The notes under the pieces were generated by a model. The model worked only from the letters and a program-made list of their open reading frames with translations. It had not been told where the DNA came from and searched no databases. The position numbers and the translations under genes were made by a program. This document shows, piece by piece, positions 12,566-24,848 of a DNA stretch of 64,000 bases. Source of the DNA: Pogonophryne albipinna. Lineage: Eukaryota > Chordata > Actinopteri > Perciformes > Artedidraconidae. The first letter of the stretch is position 1. Each line of letters starts with the position of its first letter. The stretch lies in the NCBI GenBank assembly GCA_028583405.1, contig CM053249.1, positions 39,089,259-39,153,258 on the forward strand. The letters are read 5' to 3'.

Positions 12566-14420
12566 AAAGGCAAGGCAAGTTTATTTATATAGCACCTTTC
12601 AACAAAAGGCAATTCAAAGTGCTTTACAAAAAATGAAAGACATTAAGAAAATTCAAAAGTAGTCAGAGTTGCAGCGGACCTGCAGGTTTCTGGGAGTTTG
12701 TTCCAGATGTTTGGAGCATAATAACTGAACGCTGCTTCTCCATGTTTAGTTCTGACTCTGGGGACAGAAAGCTGACCAGTCCCTGAAGACCTGAGAGATC
12801 TGGATGGTTCATCATTTAGCAGGAGGTCAGAAATGTATTTTGGGCCTAAACCATTCAGTGCTTTATAAACCAGCAGCAGTATTTAGAAATCTATTCTTTG
12901 ACACACAGGAAGCCAGTGTAAAGACTTCAGAACAGGAGTGATGTGATCCACTTTCTTAGTGTTAGTGAGGACTCGAGCAGAGGCGTTCTGAATCAGCTGC
13001 AGCCAGGGGCGGACTGGGGGTCAAAAGTGGCTCGGGGATTAATTGACAGACAGGCCCACTTAATGCGCGGCATGCATCGGCCCTTGAGTTGCCTAGCAAA
13101 ATAGTTACAGCATATATTTAGTGATTTTAATGTAAACAGATCATTGATGCAATAACATTTGGACCCAAGTTGCCTGACTTGACACATGGAATTAAAACAT
13201 GGGCGTAGGAAGCATCCTCAGTGTGGGTGAGACAATTTGACAGGGGGTGTGGGCAGGTGGTGGACCTCACCTCCTCTAGGGGGGTCCAGGGGCATGCTCC
13301 CCCGGGAAGATTTTTTTTTTTAAATGTTGAAGTTAAATGCATCAATCTGGTGCACTTTGAGAGCAAAGTTAGGGACTAAATCTATGGATACATCTCTCAA
13401 CACCCATATGAACAGATTTACTTTTTCTTTCAACATTTATTTGAACGGCAAGTGGAGGCAAAAGTGACTGCACCCAAAACAATAAACCTGCTAGCTAACT
13501 AGCCTAAACTCAGTAACAGAATGTGAGCAACACGTTCTTCTCCACAGCCACGCGACCTCTGAGTCAGACGTCACTTCCCCCTTTTCTATCCTACGGGTGC
13601 AGCCACTCCCCCTGAACCCCGTTTCCCTGCCAACCCCCCACCCCCTCCCCTTTGCAAGCCCCTCCCTCTGAACCCAGGGCTCGCTACAATACTGTATACA
13701 CAAACTATACAAACGCCTTTACGCTTTGGAGCTTGTTTATCCATCTGTAAGCAACTGCCAGCTAGGTCTCTCAGTCACTCACTCCTGATCGTTCACTGCA
13801 CAGTGACAGCTGCTACGGGCCTGATGTGTGAAAGTGAAACTATCTGATAGATAGAACATAGGTATCCTATCAAAACGGCCCAGCCCAGCCTAGCCCAGCC
13901 CAGCCCAGTGGGGTGTGGGCCACACCCCACTCCCAGGGAGTGGCCGGAACACTTACAAATGTGGGCCGGTAGGATTTATGCAAAAAAAAAGAAATATTTT
14001 TTTATTTTTTGTTTATCTTTTTTATTTTTTTATTTGTTAGCCCACGCACAGCACCGGCCCACCGGGAAAACTCCCGGTATTTCCAATGGCCAGTCCGCCC
14101 CTGGCTGCAGCTTTCTAATGGATGTTTTTAGTGAGACCTGTAAAGACACCATTACAGTAGTCCAGTCTACTGAAGATAAAAGCATGGACAAGTTTTTCCA
14201 AATCCTGCTGTGACATTAGTCTTTTAATCCTAGATATGTTCTTTAGGTGATAGTAGGCTGATTTAGTAACTGTTTTAATGTGACTGTTGAAACTCAGGTC
14301 AGAGTCTATGACTACACCTAGATTTCTGGTTCTATCTGTTGTATTGAACATTGCAGACTGAAGCTCAGTGCTAACTTTTATACGTTCTGCCTTTGTGAAC
14401 ATGTGGCTCTCCTCATTTAA
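12566..14420 (-). mobile_element. L2-type LINE 3' fragment, split by a hAT
   Basis: Two blocks, 12566-13003 and 14112-14420, join into one minus-strand LINE end once the hAT at 13004-14103 and one target copy are removed. The right block encodes RNLGVVIDSDLSFNSHIK, YYHLKNISRIK and LVHAFIFSRLDYCN; the left block continues with IQNASARVLT and DHITPVLKSLHWLPV. These are the thumb and carboxy-terminal regions of L2/CR1-type reverse transcriptases. The 3' end near 12566 reads TATATAAATAAACTTGCCTTG on the minus strand, a typical L2 tail. It is 5'-truncated, and it sits inside the L1 interval. Confidence 0.8.
13004..14103. mobile_element. Non-autonomous hAT (CAGGGGCGGACTGG family)
   Basis: Termini CAGGGGCGGACTGG and exact inverse CCAGTCCGCCCCTG. 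The 8-bp duplication GCTGCAGC is at 12996-13003 and 14104-14111. A block of about 250 bases, 13195-13445, closely resembles 43255-43460 inside another hAT (shared GGGGGCATGCTCCCCCGGGAAG-like core). No transposase frame remains. Confidence 0.92.
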
Positions 14421-15486
14421 CTAAACTTCAATAGTGCATCCTGTGAAAAGGATCCCTGAATGCTACATCTCGTAGCTTGAAAAATTTAAATAAATTAAGC
14501 AAAATAATTAAACAAAGTGCCTCTTGAGGGCATGAAGTGACAAAAACGTTCAACATGTCTCCATTAAACCCCATTGTAAGTTCAGCCTCATCTTTCCCCA
14601 CCACAGCAGCCGCACACCTTTAGTTAATCTGCCAAAAAGGCCACATTATTAACCCCAAAGTACACAAAAATTACACTTCAGATGCTCAAGTTCCTTGACA
14701 TGCTTCACGCTTTGAAATTTCACCGATATCTGTTACGGTTCTTCAACAAAACGTTCACATGTAAGAGGTGTATCTCTCATTCAGAACAATGCAAATGCTC
14801 TCCTCTCACTGATTATTGCACATCACCATGGAAACCTGTGATCTCTGGACACGTCGTTAGCTCAAATATAAAAACCTGTGTCATGGAACACGATGATGTC
14901 ATAACTCCAACTGACATGCTCAGAGCAGCGGACTTCAGATAATGGTTAACACAGCTCTACATCAAATCTGATGTTACGTAATGTGGTGTTACTATGGCAA
15001 CGCATCCCTCGCCATTAAACAGCAGCAGACTTCAGATAATGGTTAATGGTCCTGCCCTCAACAGCTCTATGTCAATTATGGGGTGTCTTCATATGCCGTT
15101 TCCATGGAAACACATCCCTCGCCATAGAACACGATGTCGCCGTAACTCCAATGGACACGGTCCGATCATCCCCCAAACTTCGCTTGTATAGCACCGGTCC
15201 ATGCCTCAACACCTTACGCCAAATCTGAGATCTCACCATAGGCTGTTGCCATGGAAACGCATCCCTCACCATAAAACACGATGTTGTCGTAACGCCTATG
15301 AAAAGGGTCAAAACAACACCAGACTTCAGATAATGGTTAACGGTCCAGCTCAATCAACGTAATATTTAAACATAATGTGGAACCGGTGCTCTTACTGTGA
15401 ATAGCAAGCAGCGCAGCAACATGTGTCTCCACCAACCTGTGCGGTAATTTAGAGTCCGAAACGGGCCAGTTCAATAACCGTGGTAT
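14421..15486. other. Unassigned interval with degenerate repeat units
   Basis: Lies between the L2 fragment and L1 ORF1. It contains recurring phrases CCATGGAAACGCATCCCTC (near 14826, 14990, 15102 and 15249) and GACTTCAGATAATGGTTAA (near 14931, 15029 and 15323), so about four diverged units of 100-200 bases. No coding potential is evident. It might be a separate insertion or an unusual L1 spacer. Confidence 0.55.
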
Positions 15487-16302
15487 TCAGTCCAGTGTTC
15501 CAAGGAAACCCGCCGCTGCGTCCGGGGAGGTGAAGATATTGGATCGGTTGTTTACAGTAGTCTTAAGAGTTGCTGGATACAACATAGAGTACGGTATCTT
15601 GCGTTCTTGGAACGGCTTCTTCACCATATCAAACTTCCTACGCTGCTGAAGTACCTCCTGAGAAAGGTCCTGGAAGAAGGATATTCTGTTGTCCTGCCAT
15701 TCGACTATCCTCTTGTCGCGGGCGGCCCGCAGAACGGCTTCTCTTGCGCTGAATCTCAGTAAGCGGACCAAAATGTGTCGGCTGCGCCCGTCATCCTTTT
15801 TCGGTCCGACGCGATGTGCTCGCTCCAGTTCGAATCCCATATCCACTTCCAGGTCCAGCTTTTCAGCAAATATGCTAAGCACAAAACCATGTAGGTCCTG
15901 TTTCTCAGCATTTTCTGGTATGCCTGTTATACGAACGTTATTCCGCCTCTATGCATCTTCTAAGTATGTCACTTTATCTTGGAGCTTTTTCACGTGTGCT
16001 GCGGTGGCATCTATGCTAGCACCTCTGCTGTTGCTAACGTCCTCTAGGTTAGAAATCCTGGCTTCAGCCTCCGACATCCTTCCTCCAAGCTTCTCCACCG
16101 TGCTCTGTAGTACTTCCAGGCCCATTTTCACACTGCTCACATCTGCTGCGATTCCTCTCAGGAGGCTGTTGGTGCTTGCAAGTTCAGATTGTGTGTCGTC
16201 GGCACGTGTTGCCTGTCCGCCGCCTTGAGCGTCCATCTCTGTCGGGCTCTTCTTCGGATTCCTTGTTGTTCGAGGTGAATTTTGCTTCGGTCCCTGCCAC
16301 AT
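15487..16302 (-). pseudogene. L1 ORF1 protein gene with one in-frame stop
   Basis: A 272-codon minus-strand frame is broken only by a TAG at about 15949-15951, in the context EDA-stop-RRNNVRI where L1 ORF1 proteins usually have a glutamate. The amino part (residues 40-118) is heptad-rich, consistent with the trimerising coiled coil. Then come RRNNVRITGIPE and RAHRVGP, typical of the RNA-recognition and carboxy-terminal domains of L1 ORF1p, and KRIVEWQDNRISFFQDLS. ORF1p is an RNA-binding chaperone that packages LINE RNA. The single stop suggests modest age. Confidence 0.8.
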
Positions 16303-16676
16303 CCTGGCTTATACCACTATCTGAGACTATTTTAGTAGAGTTTGGTCCAGTTTTATAACTGTGGCATGCGGGCAGAGTAGCTCAGCGGAGCAGAGCAAAG
16401 GGCTAAGCAGCCATGATGGTCACTCTCTTCACCGGAAGTCTAACTGTGTGTATTGTTAGTACATTCAGTATTTTCCCAACATAAAGGTTGTCACTACTGA
16501 AACAAATACAACAGAAAAAGATCATCTGATTTTGCAATTATGCTAAATTCTACATAATCTTAAACTGCAATCACGTCATACACGATTATTCTCTTGCACC
16601 ACCTTGTGGTCAGAACAGCTTCCCCTGCTAACCTGCGGCTACATACAGTACAGCTGATTGGTTGAGCATTGAAAGG

Positions 16677-17098
16677 CAGTGGTGTAAGTAACTAAGTACA
16701 TTTACTCAAGTACTGTACTTAGGTTAAATTGTACTTCCCTCTTCGTGCAATTTTGTACTTTTACTCCACTACATTTACGTAGTACCTTTAGTTACTTTGC
16801 AGATACAGTATACTGTAGATTAATGATAAACAATTGGATCAACACTGGATTAAATTACCCTGCAGTATACAAAGTCATTCAAACTAGCTGCACCTTTCAT
16901 GATCAATCATTATCAAACATATCATATATATTATTCTGAAATGGACCAATCTGCACAATGACTACTTTTGTATGTTTATTTTGGTATTTTTACTTGATTA
17001 ACATTTTGAATGCAGGACTTTTACTTGTAACAGATTATTCCTACACTCTGGTACTTCTACTTTTACTTAAGTACAAGTTTTGAGTGCTACTTCCACCT
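16677..17098. mobile_element. hAT-type MITE-like repeat (AAGTAC-rich family), copy 1
   Basis: Starts CAGTGGTGTAAGTAACTAAG and is dominated by ACTTTTACTTAAGTAC-type phrases, a repeat common in teleost genomes. Related but diverged copies occur at 21658-22205, 28748-29215 and 36040-36320. I did not find a convincing target duplication for this copy. Confidence 0.65.
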
Positions 17099-17099
17099 T

Positions 17100-17904
17100 G
17101 ACCTTGAACGGTCAAAAGTTAAAGTTGTCAAAGTTGAAATAATTTGACCTCTGAGCGCAGTGCTCGGCGTTAACTTCATGCTCAGAGGCAAGCAGCAGAC
17201 CCTGAGACAGGACATCGTGGATCATTGAGCAGCTAAAGAGACAGGTACTTCTATCAGGAGTCCTTCTGGATCGCAAGCAGAGCTCCTCAAACTAATACAA
17301 TAATAGATTTAAATTGAACAGCTGATGCTGCTCTGTGGCTGCTCCATGTGTACACTCACCACTGTTTGCCAACATATTCTCTATAATAATGTTAAAGGTA
17401 ATATAATATGTTAGGGTTTTGTTTTCAGTGTATTTCTTCTAAGTATCTTAAAGACAATTCATTACAATAAAATTAAAGCATTTTTCTGGCATATTCAAAT
17501 TGTAATTATTATTTGTTTACGTTGTGATAACACTGTATTCCCTCAAGATCAAGAGGCAGAAAAACCACTGTCGAACTTGGTCTATGCTAACCTAAAGTCA
17601 GATCCTAGGTGTGATATAACGTCCTTACATGGGGATAGTTCCATGCAGCAGACCCCAGGTCTATAATATATTCAGGACTGAAATACTGAGAGATTCAGGG
17701 ACAGGGACAGGGTGGGATGGAGGGGTTCATGGGGGCTCCAGGGCCCACAACATACGGTAATTCAAACTGGGATGAATGTTTATAATGGACAGATTGGGAA
17801 ATCATTTTACAGGAAGCCTTTGTTTTCTTCTCAGAATAACCCTGAGCTAACCCGGGGTTTTATTAACATCCATCTGATTATCTGAGTGACTTGGTGAATA
17901 AAAT
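17100..17904. other. Intron, nothing recognised
   Basis: No repeat terminus, RNA gene or supported coding frame was seen. Confidence 0.5.
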
Positions 17905-20900
17905 GTGAATACAGGACGGTATCATGAAGCTCAGAGCAGGTTCAACCAGGAAGACAGTCTTTATATCGTATTTTTCTTTTTGTGTTTGAATGTTTTATAT
18001 GTCTGTTTTACATTAATGGTTGAATCTAGCAATCTTTACAATCATAAATCACAGTTATGCGTAACAAGTGACAGGAACATTATTTGCTATTATTTCCAGA
18101 CTGGATGAATGAAAGGGTATAAAAATCATTCATTTGAATATCAGGAGCCTATTGCCCAAAATGGATTTACTTCGGATATGGGTTGTTCTACATAAACCTA
18201 AAATCATCACACTCTCTGAAACTTGGCTTAATAGTAACATTTCCGATAGTGATCTACAAATCACAAATTATTTGCTTTACAGATCTGATAGATGCAGCAG
18301 GGGTGGAGGTGTGGCTATTTATGTCTCCTCTGACCTTGTGACTGAGCTAATTGCTACTTCTATAGAGCCTCTACATTTTGAATGCATTTTTCTTAAAATT
18401 ATTTTTCATGAAAATAAATGCTTAACTATTGGTAGCATTTATAGGCCACCTTCTTCACCTGCAGAGTCTTTTAACCATATAATTGACACTATCAACTCCA
18501 TGTCCTGCGGAAATGAAATAATCTTGCTTGGTGATTTCAACAGAAATTGGTTGGATAAATCATCTGATAGAGAGAAGACTTTTCAGTAGTCTAAATGTTA
18601 AACAGCTAATTAATGAGCCAACTCGTATCACTCTTAGAACCCAATCTCTGCTTGACTGGTTACTGGTGTCACACCCTGACAGAATCTGAAAAGCTGGTGT
18701 CATGTCGGATTGCTTCAGCGATCATTCAATTGTTTATTGCGTATGGAAAATCAAATTAATTAAACTACCTCCAAAACTAGTCAAAATCAGACAATATAAA
18801 AAATGGAATGTTGATTTATTTCTTAATGATGTTGTTGCCCTTAATTGGGACAGATTTCAACTAATACCTTTTGTACTTGATGCTTGGGATTTTCTGCATA
18901 AAGAGCTCACTGATGTCATGAACAAACATGCACCTGTGAGAACGGTTAAGGTCAAAGGTCAACATCTCCCTTGGATCAATTCTGAACTCATCAGTCTCTT
19001 TAGGGAAAGGGATAAAGCATGGTCGATATATCGTCATTCAAGAACTATAGCCGATTGGGAAGTATACAGGCATCTTCGAAATCTGAGTAAAACCAAAACC
19101 CGAAATGCTAACTCGAACTACTATAAAGAATCTCTCACATCGGACTTTAAGAATCCCAAGCAATTTTGGACTAAAATTAAATCTATTTTAAATAAATCGG
19201 GTAAACATTCTATTAATAAAATAAGAACTGCTGATACAATAATTCAGACCCATTATCCATTGCCCAAATATTTAATCAGCATTTCGCTAATGTATGTTCC
19301 ACACTACTATCTGACTCCTATTTGACGACTGGTATTTCTAATAGTAACTCATACTGCAACAGTTCTTTTTCTTTTAAGAAGAGTCTACCACACGAAGTTC
19401 ATAATGCTATCACAGAATTAAAAGTGGATGGCAGTGCAGGACTCGATGGTATAGAAAACGGGTTAATAAAATTAACGTCCCATATTCTCATGTACCCACT
19501 TGCTGATTTGTTCAACCTGTCTTTGTCCACCTGTGAGTTGCCGACTATTTGGAAATGTGCACGCATCATTCCACTGCATAAAGGTGGTGATTTACTTGAT
19601 ACAAATAATTATAGACCAATTTCTATAATCTGTTCTATTTCCAAAGTTTTGGAGAAAATAATTTATAATCAACTGTCACATTATCTCAATACTTATAATA
19701 TTTTATCTCCGGTTCAATCTGGTTTCAGGCCTAATCACTCCACAACAACTGCCCTACTTAAATTTACGAATGACTTGTACTCTGCTGCAGATGATGGTGA
19801 ACTCACAGGTGCCATTTTTATTGACTTGACAAAAGCCTTTGATTTCGTTGATCGATATCTGCTCTTGGATAAACTTCACGGCATTGGCCTTTCTAATAAT
19901 ACAGTGTTATGGTTTAACTCGTACCTTCACAGTAGAAAGCAATGTGTGGTTGTTAATGGAAAACAGTCTGACCTGTTGATCCAACAAAAGGGTGTACCCC
20001 AAGGATCAACTCTGGGCCCACTTCTGTTCTCTATTTACATAAATGATTTATCTTCTTGTCTCATTAATTGTTGTACTCCCTTTATGCTGATGACACTGTC
20101 ACATCCAAATCTGACTTTTCACAAATTCAGATCTCTCTTCAATCGGATTTTAATATCTTACAGGACTGGCTATCACACAATAAACTACTGCTCAACAAAA
20201 CAAAATCTTATACCATGGTCTTTGGTACCAGGCAGAAGCTCAAATCCAAACCTAATGTAGTAATAACATGTAAGGATGGCACTTCTCTGCATAAAGTTGA
20301 TAGCTTTAAATATCTTGGTGTATGGCTAGACTCTGAACTTTCATTTAAACTACATATAAAGCATGTAATACAAAAAGTCAATTACGGAATCAGTGTTTTA
20401 CACCGCTCTCGCAATTGTTTTACGCTCAGTGTCCGAAAGAGAATTGCTTCTCAACTTATTCTTCCGATTATGGACTATTGTGATGTTGTCTACCAAAATG
20501 CACATAAATCAGATCTTGCTCCACTCAACATAGCCTACACCAGACTATGCAGATTTGTTCTTGGTTGTCCTTTTCGTACACATCACTGCACAATGTATAA
20601 CCAACTTAAATGGCCTTCTTTAAATGTAAGAAGACACACGCATTAGCTTCAGCTGATATTTAAATGCATCTTAACTATCCCCCTTATTTAAAGCAGTATT
20701 TTGTACCCTACTCACCAAATCATCAAGTTAGACATTCTGTTCAGATTTATTTCTCTGTCCCCTCTGCAAAAAAATTGATTGGCAGAAGAGTGTTCATTTT
20801 CAAAGCCCCAACAGACTGGAATACTTTACCTGCTGCTATTAGATCTCTTGCATCATTGGGTTTGTTTAAACATGCATTATCATCTCACTTTCAACTGGTC

Positions 20901-21150
20901 TCTACTTGTTATAACTGATATTGATGAAACTGATTTGCTTGACTGTCTCAAATTGTAATGATTGTGTGCATTGCTTGAATTTCACTTAACAGACTGTATG
21001 TGGTTTGTCTTGTGTGTCATGTTTTGCTTTTTGTCTTTTTGTTTATGTATGTCTGTAAGTTGTTGCTATTGTTGGGACCCCCTTGAAAACGAGATGGTGC
21101 ATCTCAAGGGGTTTATCCCAATCAATACAAATTTCTATATATATATATCT
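17905..21150 (+). mobile_element. Jockey-group LINE (Rex1/CR1-like), decayed
   Basis: A plus-strand non-LTR retrotransposon with endonuclease, reverse transcriptase and 3' untranslated tail in order. The 3' region near 21080-21120 contains GAAAACGAGATGGTGCATCTC and ends in AT-rich sequence near 21150. The 5' edge is approximate. The clade is uncertain: motifs fit Rex1, CR1 or Daphne-like elements. Confidence 0.7.
18122..20918 (+). pseudogene. LINE ORF2: endonuclease and reverse transcriptase, multiple frameshifts
   Basis: The endonuclease begins IIHLNIRSLLPK, with ITLSETWLN, GGGVAIYVSS, IYRPPSSP and LLGDFNRNW (catalytic asparagine present), then after frame changes SDCFSDHSIV. The reverse transcriptase shows NNYRPISI, SGFRPNHSTTTALL, FIDLTKAFDFVD, QKGVPQGSTLGPLLF and the catalytic YADD near 20080, where the frame shifts again. 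The carboxy part has FKYLGVWLDSELSFK and LPIMDYCDVVY. At least four frame changes over about 2.8 kb mean it is inactive, although all key motifs are still readable. Such proteins copy LINE RNA at a nicked target. Confidence 0.85.
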
Positions 21151-21657
21151 GTCATTCACATATTTCCATCTTACTACCCTCACCCCTCCAATCAGTGATC
21201 GGGGGTGTCACTCACTTTGTCTCTATTCCCACAAGCCAATCACAGCACATCGTCAAACCTTTAAATCTACTCTCTGTCCTCCTGACAGCTGTCATGTGAT
21301 TCGACGCAGCCCCCCTCCCCCCTTCCACCTCCCATATCTCCGAACCAGGCTTCACCTCTATCCATCCCTTCATGCCTCCACCACCACCAGTGATTACATT
21401 AATCTGTGTATTTCTTGGCAATACATATACAGTATATTGCTACATCAGAACATCTCTCTCCGGATTGAAACAAGCTTACCTATTACTTTTCCCAAACTCA
21501 CATATATCAGAGTCAATACTGTATTAATTTAAAACCAAACTAATTACACTTTAAGGTCACTGCAACTATGTTTGAAATCACAGGGAAATATTCATAAAGA
21601 CTTAATCCATCAGCGACTTAAAGATGACCCAAAGATCAAGAAGACCTTAGTGCCCAA

Positions 21658-22205
21658 CAGAGGTGGAAAAATTATTCAGATCCTTTAGGTAAGTAAATAT
21701 ATTAATAATACACTGTAAAATACTCCATATCAAGTAAAAGTATTGCATTTTGCAAATAGTACTTAAGTAAAAGTATGTAAGTATAATCAGCAAAATGTAC
21801 TCAAAGAATTGGCAGTAAAAGTACTCATTGCAGAAAAAAAAAACCTAATATATTAAAAATAAATTAAAAATATGTAAATGGAGAAGCAGCAAATCCTTAA
21901 AACTGAGAAGCTAGAACTATGAATTGTTCTACATACAAAAATACTGATAAATATACAACAATGAGCAAAATGTATGCAATGTAATAAGAGTCAACCCACC
22001 AATGTTTGACACACTTAATGGATGATTTAATCTACATCAAAACGTCATGTTTTAAAAGTTCATATTTGTTGTGTTTAAAAATCTTAATCTATAACGGAAC
22101 TAAAGCTGTTGAATAAATGTAATGAAGGAAAAAGTACAATATTTCCCTTTGAATTGAAGTGTTAGTTAGAAAGGTACTTGAGTAAATGTACTTAGGTTCT
22201 TTCCA
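21658..22205. mobile_element. AAGTAC-rich hAT-type repeat, copy 2
   Basis: Begins CAGAGGTGGAAAAATTATTCAG and ends near CTTAGGTTCTTTCCAC, with internal TACTTAAGTAAAAGTA phrases; opposite orientation to the copy at 16677. No clear target duplication. Confidence 0.6.
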
Positions 22206-22787
22206 CAAATGGACAGAAGTGATGGCATTCTGTAAACCTTAGTGAACTGCAGAAGAAAGCTTTGTGGGGGGGGGTTCAGCACTGTCTGTCCGGCAGCAGC
22301 GCGACATGGGACTAGATGTGTGTCACTTTCAGACACTTCCTCCATGTTTGCCGTTAGTGCCGGAGCCTGATGAACTCTGGCAGGCTGGCCTCCTGAGCTC
22401 TGATGCTCATGGAGGCCCGGAGCAGAGTTGTGTTTGACCGAGATGCAGGACGAGTCTCTGGTGATTCTCTGTAATAACATCAGTGTCAGCTACAGCTAAA
22501 GCTACTTCATAGTGGAAAGGGCCACTTTTCTTAAGGGAGATCAAGGTTTAGCTGCAGGAGGAAGAACAGGGTTTAGAAAAAACGCAACGTGGGAAGCAAA
22601 GGCTAATTACAAATTCTGGTGTAGTCGAAGGGCTCACTGTATGGATTGATGAGGAAGCAATGATGTGAATCGTTGGCTACAGCCTTGAGATAAACACCTA
22701 CAGTGCCCTCCACCACAAACACCAAATGAGAATCCCTCCAATAGACATCTACACATCTGAAAAAGAGCATTGAAGGCTAAATGAGAG
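22206..22787. other. Intron, nothing recognised
   Basis: No supported gene or repeat terminus. A short G tract lies near 22265. Confidence 0.5.
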
Positions 22788-22790
22788 TAA

Positions 22791-23414
22791 AGGTCCTTAC
22801 ACACCGAGCCGATTTTCGGCATCGATAGATGTCGATAGATGTCAGGCCGTCGATGAGCGTTGTGTCGCCCTACTCACATTGGTGTGTACTGCACCGTCGT
22901 CTCTTTACGGCCGTGCCGACACCTTCCGCCGCCAATTTGACATGTTGAATCGGTAGGCTGTCGGCCAAAGAAATCACTCTGATTGGCTGTTCAGCTAGCG
23001 AATCAGTGCATGAGAAGCCTAACGGAAGTGAGGGACCCAAACAAACTATTAAGAAGGCAAATGTGAGATTTCATTTAACTCCAGCTCTCGACACAGGTTC
23101 GGGAAAGCCCCACGAGCTTCTCGCTGTAGAGTGAAAATGGAACGCACACGCTATTTGTTGTTTGTTTATATCACGCAGTCTGTTCTTCTTCTCTCAGTGT
23201 ATCACGCAGTCTGTCTTCCGATTGTTGCCTCTTTTGAATGACGAATACACACTACCGCCGCCTGCTGGTAAGGAGAGTTATTGCCATTCACGCATGCGCA
23301 GTTCGTATGCGCTACTTGGCCGTCGGCTGAAGTCTTTGCGGTGTGTTCCATGGCCAAGACGCAGGAGACGTGAGGTGACGTGTTCTTTGGTGTCAGTTTG
23401 GTGTGTAAGAAGCT
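22791..23414. mobile_element. Candidate PIF/Harbinger-type MITE
   Basis: Left terminus AGGTCCTTACACACC and right terminus, inverted, AGCTTCTTACACACC match at 12 of 15 positions. A 3-base TAA flanks both ends (22788-22790 and 23415-23417), the duplication expected of PIF/Harbinger. Only three bases of duplication means a chance match is possible. No coding frame. Confidence 0.5.
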
Positions 23415-23417
23415 TAA

Positions 23418-24539
23418 GACTCCGATACATCCACCAAGCTCACCCACATAACTCTGAAATACCTAAGGACAGATTACTTATCTAATTGGCAATGCATGTA
23501 AATCACAATTTACATTTTTAGCATGTTGGAGAAAAATGCAGTTCACGCCAAAAAATTGGCCAATGTACTTAATTATACACAAATAATAAAAAAGCAAACC
23601 AAAAAGTACACCATCGATACCACACATAACTTTAAGAAACAAGAAAATGATCAACCAAACAAAAGCTAAATACACAGAATAGTGAAAATCAAGAAGACAT
23701 TGGACCAAAGCCCTTTTGATAGGAACAAAATAAAAAGATAGCATTGCAAAACAGAACAGCAATACTTGGAAAAACACCTCGGGATAAACACATCAGATTT
23801 TCACTGTGCACAAATTGAAGTCATCAGAAAATGTAATAAAGGAACATCAGAATGCTTTGGACAGTCCAATAACGATGGAAGAGCTACAAGAAAAACTGGC
23901 AGATCTGGAAAATGGAGAGGATCTGGAGAGACATGTGGAGCACAGTAGCTAGAAGTACTTAAAACCTGTAAAGACTGTACTCAAATTCTTTAATTACATA
24001 TTAAGATATTGTAAATATTCCAATGTGGTGTCTGCAACAGAGCATAATATTCACTCTCCATACTGTGACATATACACCACAAAACATACAGGGACAATGA
24101 AAAGAGTGCTTTGTTGATTTCAGGAATGCTTTGGCTTTCTATCAGTTCATGCAAAATGGTATTGGAGGCAAAGTATGTGAATACTCAGGAAAAGTATGTA
24201 ATGTATCAATTGAAGAAATACCAGACTTTTTTAACACTTTTAAACACGTCTATAAACCAACTCTAAAAACTGTTGGCAAACTAAAAAAGCTAAGATGCTT
24301 CAGAGCCTTTTGCCGATTACTTAATCACAAAAAGAAGAAGGACTGAAACACTTAGATGTTAACATAGATGGATAGAACTAACATTTTGATATGTAATGTC
24401 ATGCAAATTCTTCGAGCTTAAAACCTCTGTTTATGTTGGGAGACATTGGATCATACATTGGAAATACATGTCACTGCTCAAGACCCACACCCAGTGTATC
24501 TCTATGAAGATTTCAAGATTTCCCATAACATTTTCCAAA
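23418..24539. other. Intron, nothing recognised
   Basis: AT-rich. The open frame at 24131-24346 has no recognisable motif and lacks supporting context. Confidence 0.5.
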
Positions 24540-24763
24540 GTGTTATTGAGCTAGTGCTTTTATATGGTATAGTACTATGTACAGTATCTAAAGAAAAACA
24601 CATGGGACTCAATGCCTGCTTATAGAACATCTATGGTTTGGTAAAAACATACAGACAGTCCATAGAAACTCTTCAGACTACGGGAGCAGAGCCATTTCCC
24701 CTCTACATTTATCAAAAAGAACAATCTCATTTAGGTACCAATTTATCTAGTCAGATTTTGATC

Positions 24764-24765
<2 letters not shown>
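24540..24765. repeat. Unknown dispersed repeat, copy A
   Basis: Shares ordered phrases with 27190-27425: CTAGTGCTTTTATA, CATGGGACT, CAGTCCATAG, CAATCTCATTT and an end resembling TAGTCAG. The copies are about 2.6 kb apart in the same orientation and diverged. The family is not one I recognise. Confidence 0.6.

Positions 24766-24844
<79 letters not shown>
24766..24844. repeat. (GA)n microsatellite
   Basis: About 39 perfect GA dinucleotides, directly abutting the unknown repeat copy A. Confidence 0.95.

Positions 24845-24848
<4 letters not shown>

Larger units (their letters stand above)
10831..16440 (-). mobile_element. L1-type LINE, interrupted and lacking its reverse transcriptase
   Basis: On the minus strand the order is a probable 5' end near 16440, ORF1 (16302-15487), a long interval, then the endonuclease part of ORF2 (from about 11890 to 10831). 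The interval contains an L2 fragment with its own hAT, and a hAT MITE at 11909-12441. No reverse transcriptase or 3' tail follows the endonuclease; homology ends near 10831. Most dead L1 copies lose the 5' side, so loss of the 3' half points to a later deletion. Whether 14421-15486 belongs to the element is unclear. Confidence 0.6.

Noticed and set aside
22160..22480. 104-codon minus-strand frame near the second AAGTAC repeat
   Set aside because: Partly in repeat sequence, no motif and no splice context.
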